Source: Bordetella parapertussis (GTDB lineage Bacteria; Pseudomonadota; Gammaproteobacteria; Burkholderiales; Burkholderiaceae_B). Taken from it: DNA of 10,763 nt. A program made the translations under genes and the position numbers. Location: the NCBI GenBank assembly GCA_943331855.1, contig CALQNE010000107.1:1-10763 (forward strand). Reading direction: 5' to 3'. The notes under the pieces were generated by a model. That model did not search any database. It saw nothing but the letters and a program-made list of their open reading frames with translations, and had not been told where the DNA came from. Of this stretch, positions 1-6,195 are shown piece after piece. How positions within the stretch are numbered: the stretch's first letter is position 1; every line of letters begins with the position of its first letter.

Positions 1-653
1 AGTTGCCGCAAATGCTCGGGTAACTCTTTTTGATCTGGCGTCAACGCGCCGAGTTGCCGTTGACTCTTTGAGTCGAGTGGTCGGGGTGGCATGTGTGCAT
101 ACCGGCAGGTAGACGGCGCTTCACTCAGCGTCAGCACCTGACTACCCTTGTAATCAAACGCAACAAAATAACCGGAATCGTTGACATCAACCTCGAGCGA
201 CAGTTTGCCGATTGCCAGCGGCTCATTGAAGGGCAACTCAAACGACAGAGTGAGTTGATTCGTTTGGGTATCGAAGTTCGACTGCGCATGCACTGGTTTT
301 TGCAGCGCAATGGCCTGGCCACCGAGCGACACTATCGTAAAAAAGTGCGAGGCAGGATCAGCGAGATTCAGCATCCACTGATCCGTTAAGGTTTTAAGTT
401 CAGCGGCCGGTATCACCCCATTTTTTTCGCGCGTGATCCCCTGCAACGAAAAGACTGAAAACAATTCATCAAACTTCCAAGTATGTCGCACGGCAGCGAC
501 CCGTTCTTCACTATTAAACAAAAGAGTCAAGTGCCCATCGATCCAAACGTGAGGATGAGCATTGACAGTTTGAAAGCTTGAAAAAAAAACAAGCAACACG
601 CACAACACTATTTTTTGGATATGTCGAATACTCTCATAAAATAATTTGGCCAT
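1..653 (-). CDS. DUF1007 family periplasmic protein, C-terminus cut by window edge
   Basis: The minus-strand frame opens at an ATG at 653 and stays open for 217 codons to the left edge, so the C-terminus is missing. A GGGGG stretch 8 nt before the ATG can serve as ribosome binding site. Residues 1-32 form a signal peptide (hydrophobic VLCVLLVFF core, VNA cleavage site). The predicted mature chain begins directly with His-Pro-His (HPHVWIDG), the hallmark of DUF1007. Further family-like stretches are WKFDELFS and FVAFDYKG. The biochemical role of DUF1007 is not established; members are often encoded next to zinc, nickel or cobalt transport genes. Here it lies 58 bp after the metal-binding protein gene on the same strand, so it is probably the next gene of one operon. 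A periplasmic metal-handling role is inference from context and the N-terminal histidines. The family call is firm, the function is not. Confidence 0.85.
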   Translation of the reverse strand, partial: MAKLFYESIRHIQKIVLCVLLVFFSSFQTVNAHPHVWIDGHLTLLFNSEERVAAVRHTWKFDELFSVFSLQGITREKNGVIPAAELKTLTDQWMLNLADPASHFFTIVSLGGQAIALQKPVHAQSNFDTQTNQLTLSFELPFNEPLAIGKLSLEVDVNDSGYFVAFDYKGSQVLTLSEAPSTCRYAHMPPRPLDSKSQRQLGALTPDQKELPEHLRQ

Positions 654-711
654 AAGTCATACCCCCAATTCAATTCAGCACCTGATTCAATCACAGCGCA
701 TTCGAACTAGA

Positions 712-1629
712 CTAAAGCGCTTGCAACAAACGGGCAATGCTACTTTCAAAAAATGTCTCAAGCGTTGTCGATTCTTTATTACCGCCAACAGTGAAGGGCA
801 ACACCACAAACGGAACGTTAGCCTTTTCACTAAACCATTTAGATGCGGCATCGCCCGAATAGGCCGCCGTAATAATCATACGACCTTTCAACTGGCTCTG
901 TTGTTGTAAAACTGTACCGAGATGGGCAACCGACGGATCAACACCCGGCGCCGGCTCAAGTGTACCGACTTGAACGAAGCCAAGCCAGTCATTCAGGTAC
1001 AAAAATCCATCGTGCTGGACCCAGATCTTTGCTCCTCGCAAAGGTTGAGTCGTTGTCGCCCAACGATCAATGTTTGCTTGCCATTTGAATATAAAGCTAC
1101 GCAACCGGTCCTGATAAAAATAGTCATTTATCGAATCAAGCAATATCAAACGTTCAGTTAACGCACGCGCAATCGGCAAAAAATTTCGCGGATCAGTTTG
1201 AATGTGTGGATTACCTGCCGCATGCACATCGCCCATGCTTCTGTCTACCGAGGTGGGAATACCTAGAAGCTGAACGTATTGACTGGCCTCGAACATGCCG
1301 GGCGCACCCGGCAAGATCCTAGGATTGCCTGAGTCGCGCTGCAAGAGTGGTAGCCAACCGATTTCAAGGTCCGCGCCGGTCGCGAGCATCAGTTGCGCAC
1401 TACGCGCCCGCGCCAGCAGCGAGGGGCGCGCTTGCACCCGGTGCGGATCTTGCAAAGCATTGGTGGCCACATACACTTTGACTTTGTCTCCACCTAGCTC
1501 TTCTGCCAACGCCCCCCACTCAGGCACTGTTGCGAAGACGTTGAGTTGCGCATGGACACGCGCGCCTACCAACAATACGCAAGCGAGGATTGCTAAAGAA
1601 AAACCACGGTACATTCTAGAAAGAGTCAT
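712..1629 (-). CDS. znuA: Zinc/manganese-type ABC transporter substrate-binding protein (ZnuA-like)
   Basis: This 305-residue protein is a periplasmic solute-binding protein of the metal-specific cluster A-I family, which captures Zn2+ or Mn2+ and hands it to an inner-membrane ABC importer. Residues 1-27 are a signal peptide ending RVHA, followed by the family start LNVFATVPEWGALAEELGG. Likely metal ligands are His63 (LQDPHRVQARPS), His142 (GNPHIQTDP), His206 (WVQHDGFLYL) and Asp260 (AYSGDAAS). The segment LATGADLEIGWLP is also typical. The His-rich loop found in many ZnuA proteins is absent, so zinc versus manganese cannot be settled from ligands alone. The zinc reading comes from the neighbours: the start is only 15 bp after the barrel gene stop, and a Zur/Fur-like operator heads the operon. 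No permease or ATPase gene is visible; they may lie to the left. An in-frame ATG five codons later (1614) is an alternative start; AAAGG 8 nt before 1629 favours the longer form. Confidence 0.88.
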   Translation of the reverse strand: MTLSRMYRGFSLAILACVLLVGARVHAQLNVFATVPEWGALAEELGGDKVKVYVATNALQDPHRVQARPSLLARARSAQLMLATGADLEIGWLPLLQRDSGNPRILPGAPGMFEASQYVQLLGIPTSVDRSMGDVHAAGNPHIQTDPRNFLPIARALTERLILLDSINDYFYQDRLRSFIFKWQANIDRWATTTQPLRGAKIWVQHDGFLYLNDWLGFVQVGTLEPAPGVDPSVAHLGTVLQQQSQLKGRMIITAAYSGDAASKWFSEKANVPFVVLPFTVGGNKESTTLETFFESSIARLLQAL

Positions 1630-1644
1630 GTGGATGCCTTTAGT

Positions 1645-3291
1645 TTAGAAACGATGCGAACCATGGGCCCCGAGACTCATGATGTATTGAAGAAAGACTT
1701 GATTATTTGTCTTGCCTGGACCATACATCGTGTCTTGCGCGACCTGCAACCTGAACATTGAATATTCAGAATTCGCCCAATCCACCATGACAGTGTTACG
1801 CATTGGGTTGTACGACTCGAGTGGTGTGCCAGTTAACGTATCAGTGCTAAATCCATAATTCGAATTGCCACCGACTAGCTGATCAAAGCGATAACCGACC
1901 CTCCAGTTTGGCATGAACTGATAAATGGCTTGCACGTAAAAACCACTTTGCGTGTTGGTATAGGCATTACCAAAACAAGGCGCTGCACAAGAAACAGACG
2001 CGTTAGGACTGTTAATTGACGCTGAACCCTTTTGAGTATTCCAGAAGGCTTCGCCCTGAAGCTTAAAGCTCTGACGACTTGAGTTACCGTTTGGTGCCCA
2101 CTTGTACACAAAGTCAGCGATCAAAACACCTGTCGTGCCGTTGAACTCGAACGTATCAGTCTCGTTCAGCAAAGATTGTCGAGGACGGTCTCCGGTACTC
2201 GAGGTGACATAAGACAAACCACCAAGCCATGAGGACTCAGTACCAATATCGCCACCGAGTTTGGCAAAAATCGTGCCCAGCCTTGGTCTGTTCTCGTTAA
2301 AGTTGTTGCCGTTAGGGTACGTCATGCCCTGACCCAGCTCGCCACCTAACTTAAGGTACATATTGTCAAGAGGCGCCACCCACGATGCCTGAGCGCCTGT
2401 ATTGTTAAGTTGTCCGCCAAAAAATGCCTTGTACGCAAGAGGCAAGTCAACGAAATCCCATTCGTGCGGATGTTTGTTGTTCAAGTAACCCACATTTGAG
2501 AAGAATTTACCGGCTTTGACTTTCAAACCGACTGGCATCCCGATCGTCTCAAAAAATGCCTCTTCTAAAGCGACACTAAAGTCTTGCCCGTTTTGTGCAA
2601 GGACTAAGCGTGCCTCCGCGCGAAATAGATTATCGACCGTGCCGGCAAGTGCTAGCTCGGTCTCGCCCAAAGAGAAGCCACGCGGAATGTTTTCGCCCCC
2701 TGCAGGTACAAATCCACGCGTAAAAGACTCTGGGTTTTGACTTTGCGCTGAGTACTTGCCGTCGATAATGAGAGAAATCTCAGGGGTGATTGGCCCGATT
2801 TTCGGCAAGGTAATACCTCGGCCCAACGACTGCGGCGGATTGCGCCCTGCATCGGTAACACTTGCATTTGTATTACCCGTCGAACTGCGATCACTTGGCG
2901 CCGCCGGGGTCACTTGAGGGTTCAGGGCTGTCGACGCAGAAGCTGTCGAGGTGCTCGCGCGCCCACCTGCGACCGAGGTGGCGGGCGGGGCTGTTGCTGT
3001 TGCAGGAGCGTTCGCCACAACAGCCGGTGCCCGTGCACTTTGTGGCGCACTTGCTTGTTGACGAGCCAACTGAGCGTTTTGTTGCTGCAGCGTATTGATT
3101 TTTTGTTCGAGCGAGTTAATACGATCTTCGTACAACACACGCATCGCCTGAATACTGTCTTGAAGCTTTGCAAGGTCGGCCGTAGTGACCGACGCAGCAC
3201 TCGACTGCGCACCAACGGGCTGAGCAAAGGCCAAGGAAGCAACCACGCCCAGTACTGCGCCAGTGCGCGCAACGTTTTGAAGATTAAACAT
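1645..3291 (-). CDS. Zinc-associated plugless outer-membrane barrel (porin-like), coiled-coil N-terminus
   Basis: The product has 548 residues. Residues 1-28 are a signal peptide (VGA cleavage). Residues about 38-80 are a heptad-patterned coiled coil rich in Leu and Gln. Residues about 81-155 are a low-complexity Ala/Pro/Ser/Thr linker. From about 160 a beta-barrel begins with alternating short strands, ending in Arg-Phe, the usual C-terminal aromatic signal for BAM insertion. Segments such as GFSLGETELALAGTVDNLF, KAGKFFSNVGYLN and HPHEWDFVDLPLAYKAFFGG match my recollection of a family often labelled zinc-regulated TonB-dependent outer membrane receptor, yet no TonB plug domain or TonB box is visible. 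Porin-like is therefore the safer call. Cys435 and Cys439 (CAAPC) may bridge a surface loop. The coiled coil could trimerise the protein or reach the peptidoglycan. AAGGA 8 nt before the ATG fits as ribosome binding site. It lies between the DUF2946 and ZnuA-like genes, so it probably admits metal across the outer membrane; substrate is inferred. Confidence 0.8.
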   Translation of the reverse strand: MFNLQNVARTGAVLGVVASLAFAQPVGAQSSAASVTTADLAKLQDSIQAMRVLYEDRINSLEQKINTLQQQNAQLARQQASAPQSARAPAVVANAPATATAPPATSVAGGRASTSTASASTALNPQVTPAAPSDRSSTGNTNASVTDAGRNPPQSLGRGITLPKIGPITPEISLIIDGKYSAQSQNPESFTRGFVPAGGENIPRGFSLGETELALAGTVDNLFRAEARLVLAQNGQDFSVALEEAFFETIGMPVGLKVKAGKFFSNVGYLNNKHPHEWDFVDLPLAYKAFFGGQLNNTGAQASWVAPLDNMYLKLGGELGQGMTYPNGNNFNENRPRLGTIFAKLGGDIGTESSWLGGLSYVTSSTGDRPRQSLLNETDTFEFNGTTGVLIADFVYKWAPNGNSSRQSFKLQGEAFWNTQKGSASINSPNASVSCAAPCFGNAYTNTQSGFYVQAIYQFMPNWRVGYRFDQLVGGNSNYGFSTDTLTGTPLESYNPMRNTVMVDWANSEYSMFRLQVAQDTMYGPGKTNNQVFLQYIMSLGAHGSHRF

Positions 3292-3347
3292 CTTGTCATC
3301 CTTAAAATAAACACGAAATCAACGCCCGAGAGCGTTACGAACTAGTG

Positions 3348-3731
3348 TTAACTTAAGAAGACAGGCGGCCCTCGTTGATTGGCAAGCTCAACCGGCGTTG
3401 CAAAACCGCAGGCCAAACAAGCACCTTGGCGCAAGACAGGCCGCAGCGAGACGTCGATATGAAGCGCTTGAGAAATCAGCCCAACACTGTGAGTTAGATC
3501 TTCTAGACATTTCAAACACAGGTCGGAAAGCGGGTGAGCCTTTTCAGCGTTCAGGGTATGCGTCGAATTAGCCGTTGTGCCTGATGCTTTGGCAACATGC
3601 TCTAAACCATGCCAAACCATGCTGGCCTGCATAGCCAGTAACGCAACTAACGCCAAGCAGGCCAACACACGACTCGTTGCCCTTCGGCAAAAGTCGTGTT
3701 GCAGCACTGAAATGGTTTGAGCCTTTGGCAT
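3348..3731 (-). CDS. DUF2946-type small membrane-anchored Cys/His protein
   Basis: This is a 127-residue protein. Residues about 22-40 are hydrophobic (a signal anchor or uncleaved signal peptide) after an Arg-containing N-terminus. The soluble part carries potential metal ligands: His41 and His45 (WHGLEH), a CxxC at 72-75 (CLKC), and a second CxxC at 105-108 (CLAC). The tail RGPPVFLS resembles the R-x-PP ending common in DUF2946 proteins, which are often encoded beside metal-uptake outer-membrane genes and have no proven function. It is the first gene after the Zur/Fur-like operator and lies 56 bp before the barrel gene, so it is probably regulated by metal status. No good Shine-Dalgarno sequence precedes the ATG, and the leader from the proposed promoter would be only about 20 nt. 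A role as periplasmic metal-binding or redox protein is inference. The gene is very likely real; the family assignment is moderately sure. Confidence 0.68.
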   Translation of the reverse strand: MPKAQTISVLQHDFCRRATSRVLACLALVALLAMQASMVWHGLEHVAKASGTTANSTHTLNAEKAHPLSDLCLKCLEDLTHSVGLISQALHIDVSLRPVLRQGACLACGFATPVELANQRGPPVFLS

Positions 3732-3747
3732 TAAGCGTTACTAAATC

Positions 3748-3779
3748 GTTATTATTGATAATATAGTATCACTAATAAC
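3748..3779. promoter_or_regulatory. Zur/Fur-family operator candidate (32-bp inverted repeat)
   Basis: The left arm GTTATTATTGATA (3748-3760) and right arm TATCACTAATAAC (3767-3779) pair as inverted repeats at 12 of 13 positions across a 6-bp AT-rich spacer. The inner 16 bp (TGATAATATAGTATCA) resemble Fur-superfamily sites. The element starts 17 bp upstream of the DUF2946 start codon and covers the proposed -10 box, where a repressor would block transcription. Zur is the most likely binder given the genes downstream. Dyad symmetry is direct observation; the identity of the regulator is inference, and Fur cannot be excluded. Confidence 0.6.
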
Positions 3780-3788
3780 ATTGGCTAA
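3760..3788 (-). promoter_or_regulatory. Candidate sigma-70 promoter of the zinc operon
   Basis: On the minus strand TTAGCC (3783-3788, weak -35, 3 of 6) is separated by 17 bp from TATATT (3760-3765, -10, 5 of 6). Transcription would begin near 3753, just before the DUF2946 gene. The -10 lies inside the inverted repeat, consistent with repression by a Fur-family protein. The weak -35 makes the call tentative. Confidence 0.4.
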
Positions 3789-3804
3789 ATGCCGATTGTC
3801 GAAC

Positions 3805-6048
3805 CTACAAACCTACGACTCCGCCATCATCTTTGGTGATCACGATGGTGGCTGAGCGAGGCCGCCCCGAGACGCCATAGCCCGCATTGCCTGGCCACGT
3901 GCTCTGCAAGCTGAAATCGGTCCCAGCCCCGATCGCAGGTGTGAGCTCGCCAGGATGCTGGATATTTACGAACAAGGTTTTACCGTCGACCGTTTCAACT
4001 ACACCTGTGACCTCAGCACCTTTCGGGGCAACCAAAAACCGTCTGAGCTTAGCCTCGCCTAACGCCGCTCCAATAAAGCTCTCTTGCTGACCGGACTGCT
4101 CTTGACCCGAAACCGCCATTTTGTTGCTGACGGTCACTTTACCGCCATCACCAACCTGACCTGGAATCGCTGCAAGCATCATGCAATTGGTTTCGTCGGT
4201 CATCGCGCCATCATCGGTCTGAATCCAGCAAATACCGGTCGCCTTGCTAAACCACAACCCATCTGGCGACGAGAAAGAATTCGCTGCGGTCAAGCCAGAG
4301 AGATTAGCCTCGCCCTGATCCTCTTCGGCCCCAAACAAAAAGATATCCCACTGAAACCGCAAGGCGTTTGAACGTTCGCCTTGTTCATGAAAGCGAATGA
4401 TATGTCCGTTTGGATTTCCCGACATCTTTTTACCATCAACATCGCTGTAGGCACGTGGGTTGGCGGCATTCACCTTTGCGGGGTTGCGATTCGCTGCGTC
4501 ACTGTTGGTCAGTGCGAAATAAATTTCACCATTCTTAGGATTCACTGCACCCCATTCAGGACGATCCATCGGCGTCGCACCAAGAGCATCGGCGGCCAGC
4601 CTGACGTTTACCAACACATCAGCTTGATTAGCAAACGTATATTGACTAAACGAAGCAATTTTTGGGTCGGTCAACGTCAATTCAAGCCATTGCCCAGTTC
4701 CGTCCGCGTTAAATCGTGCAACAAACAATTTGCCTTCATTCAGATACTTGTCGCCCGCAGCCATCCCACCACCAACATCTTGAGGATTCCAAAGCGCTGT
4801 ACTGACAAATTTATAGATGTATTCGTTGCGGCCATCACACCCCATATAAAACGCGAGCGGTTCACCGGCTTTGGCGACACCGCAGACCGCCGCTTCGTGC
4901 GCAAAGCGTCCGAGCGCAACACGCTTGGACGCAACAGCGTTGCGCGTCACAGGATCAATCTCAACAATGAACCCGAAAGTATTCGCTTCGTTTCTAAAAT
5001 CTTGGGCAGCTGACGCGCCAAGTGCAGCGAGATTCCAACGAGTAAAACGATTATCAGTCGACGATACCGTGTGCCAGCCTTGACTCGGCGCTTTTTTACT
5101 GTTTGGATCAAGTGGCGTACTCACCACGCCATAACGTTTAAGCGAAGTCTGTGACTGGGCGCCAAGCGGTTGCGTTGCGTCAGTGATCTGAAAATATTTA
5201 GCCCAGTTTTCTTCACAGGTCAGATACGTGCCCCAAGGCGTTTTCCCATGGCCGCAATTATTCAAGGTACCTCGAACTGTTTCGCCCTTTTGATCAAAGG
5301 CCGTCACCATTAAAGCCTGGATATTTTTGAGTTCAGCCGCGGGCCCAGTAACAGGCATTGCTGTTTGTGGCGTCAGACGACGGTTTAATGGCGAGTCAAG
5401 TCGATAACTCCAACCCTGAGGCCCTTTCACGATTTCAACAATTGAGACGCCATGAAGATTAATCTCTTTGAGCACTTCAAGTTCGGGGCGTGAACCTAAA
5501 TCCCAAGCACCAAATTGATCAAACTTTCTACCTTGCTGGCCGTTTGACGTTTGACCCTTAGGGTGTAACAAGTGAGACTCGGCTGAACTTTCGTGATTCA
5601 CCACTAACAGCGCGCGACCCGTATCGACCTCAGTGTATTGGCCTTTTTCATCGATATAGAAAATGTCCATACCATCGTGTTGATCACCAATGCGCAAAGA
5701 CCAATCGTCAAGTTCTAAACCTTGATTGGAAAAAGCCGACATCTTATCGGTCAGAGGGTCGCCAGACGCATGAAGAATCTTATAGCTGTACCCTGCTGGC
5801 AATTGCACTGAATCGAGCAGACTTTTTTGTAATGCAGAAAATCCAAGTCCAGTTTTTGCGTTTGTGGCTGTTGCTGCATTGGCGGATGGAATAAGCGTAT
5901 CAGACAACAGACTAAGGCCCGCCAATCCGAGCGCACCTTTAATCAGCTGTCTGCGCGAAGGATTTTTAAGCGAAGCCGCCAGAATCGTTTGAAAATGGGG
6001 TTGTTCCGAGGGATTGTCGGTGTCAGTATCGGTGTCGATTGGGCGCAT
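3805..6048 (-). CDS. phoX: PhoX family alkaline phosphatase, Tat-exported
   Basis: This 747-residue protein belongs to the PhoX (formerly DUF839) family, secreted phosphatases that release phosphate from organic phosphomonoesters with an iron-calcium cofactor rather than zinc. A twin-arginine signal is visible: SRRQLIKG at 31-38, a hydrophobic stretch, and an ANA cleavage site near 58. Family segments follow in order: NCGHGKTPWGTYLTCEENW (264-282), GWHTVSSTDNRFTRWNL (324-340), RFAHEAAVCG (381-390), YMGCDGRNEYIYKF (401-414), MDRPEWGAVNP (494-504) and SPDGLWF near the C-terminus. These are rich in the Cys, Glu, His and Asp expected around the metal cluster. The protein is longer than the roughly 640-residue Pseudomonas fluorescens enzyme but appears complete. 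The start follows no strong Shine-Dalgarno sequence, though it lies downstream of a clear Pho box, so PhoB-controlled phosphate starvation expression is likely. No terminator is evident between its stop and the zinc operon, so read-through into that operon is possible. Confidence 0.93.
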   Translation of the reverse strand: MRPIDTDTDTDNPSEQPHFQTILAASLKNPSRRQLIKGALGLAGLSLLSDTLIPSANAATATNAKTGLGFSALQKSLLDSVQLPAGYSYKILHASGDPLTDKMSAFSNQGLELDDWSLRIGDQHDGMDIFYIDEKGQYTEVDTGRALLVVNHESSAESHLLHPKGQTSNGQQGRKFDQFGAWDLGSRPELEVLKEINLHGVSIVEIVKGPQGWSYRLDSPLNRRLTPQTAMPVTGPAAELKNIQALMVTAFDQKGETVRGTLNNCGHGKTPWGTYLTCEENWAKYFQITDATQPLGAQSQTSLKRYGVVSTPLDPNSKKAPSQGWHTVSSTDNRFTRWNLAALGASAAQDFRNEANTFGFIVEIDPVTRNAVASKRVALGRFAHEAAVCGVAKAGEPLAFYMGCDGRNEYIYKFVSTALWNPQDVGGGMAAGDKYLNEGKLFVARFNADGTGQWLELTLTDPKIASFSQYTFANQADVLVNVRLAADALGATPMDRPEWGAVNPKNGEIYFALTNSDAANRNPAKVNAANPRAYSDVDGKKMSGNPNGHIIRFHEQGERSNALRFQWDIFLFGAEEDQGEANLSGLTAANSFSSPDGLWFSKATGICWIQTDDGAMTDETNCMMLAAIPGQVGDGGKVTVSNKMAVSGQEQSGQQESFIGAALGEAKLRRFLVAPKGAEVTGVVETVDGKTLFVNIQHPGELTPAIGAGTDFSLQSTWPGNAGYGVSGRPRSATIVITKDDGGVVGL

Positions 6049-6083
6049 GATAGGTGTCTGAAGTGAGCATGAACGAGACGCTT

Positions 6084-6117
6084 ATCAAACCATGCCAAAA
6101 TGACAGATTCATGACGA
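6084..6117 (-). promoter_or_regulatory. Pho box and -10 element of phoX
   Basis: The minus strand reads TCGTCATGAATCTGTCAT at 6117-6100. This is two 7-bp half-sites (TCGTCAT and CTGTCAT) separated by 4 bp, giving the 11-bp period of the PhoB consensus CTGTCAT-N4-CTGTCAT, with one mismatch in the first half-site. Exactly 10 bp later comes TTTGAT (6084-6089), a -10 element matching 4 of 6. This matches the architecture of known PhoB-activated promoters, where the Pho box replaces the -35 box. The start codon of phoX is about 35 bp downstream of the -10. Confidence 0.8.
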
Positions 6118-6164
6118 ATATCTAACTAAACGGTTGCCTGCTTGACACGCAGCGCCCAACCATC

Positions 6165-6182
6165 CTCGCCCTGCAGGGCGAG
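6165..6182. terminator. Perfect 18-bp palindrome, possible terminator of the deacylase gene
   Basis: CTCGCCCTGCAGGGCGAG is its own reverse complement and can fold into a 7-bp GC-rich stem with a TGCA loop. It lies 13 bp beyond the deacylase stop codon and about 48 bp upstream of the phoX Pho box. On the minus strand no T-run follows, so it is not a textbook intrinsic terminator. It may still end or stabilise the deacylase transcript and insulate phoX. A protein-binding site is the alternative. Confidence 0.4.
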
Positions 6183-6195
6183 CAAAACAGCAGCT

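Noticed and set aside
93..389. Plus-strand open frame of 98 codons at the left edge
   Set aside because: It lies antisense to the clear DUF1007 coding frame, resembles no known family and has no ribosome binding site that stands out.
3748..3779. The inverted repeat read as a phoX transcription terminator
   Set aside because: The arms are AT-rich and no T-run follows on the minus strand. Its position over a -10 box before the metal operon fits an operator better.
4381..5013. Plus-strand open frame of 210 codons inside phoX
   Set aside because: It is an antisense shadow of phoX. The minus-strand frame carries all the conserved PhoX motifs across this stretch, and the plus frame shows no recognisable domain.
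6004..6040. Short repeated GACACC/GATACT units at the phoX 5' end
   Set aside because: They encode an Asp-Thr run (DTDTDTD) ahead of the Tat signal. The repeat is short and imperfect and is explained by local coding, so no separate element is called.
6142..6147. TTGACA on the plus strand as a -35 box
   Set aside because: No -10-like sequence occurs 16-18 bp downstream, and no plus-strand gene follows.
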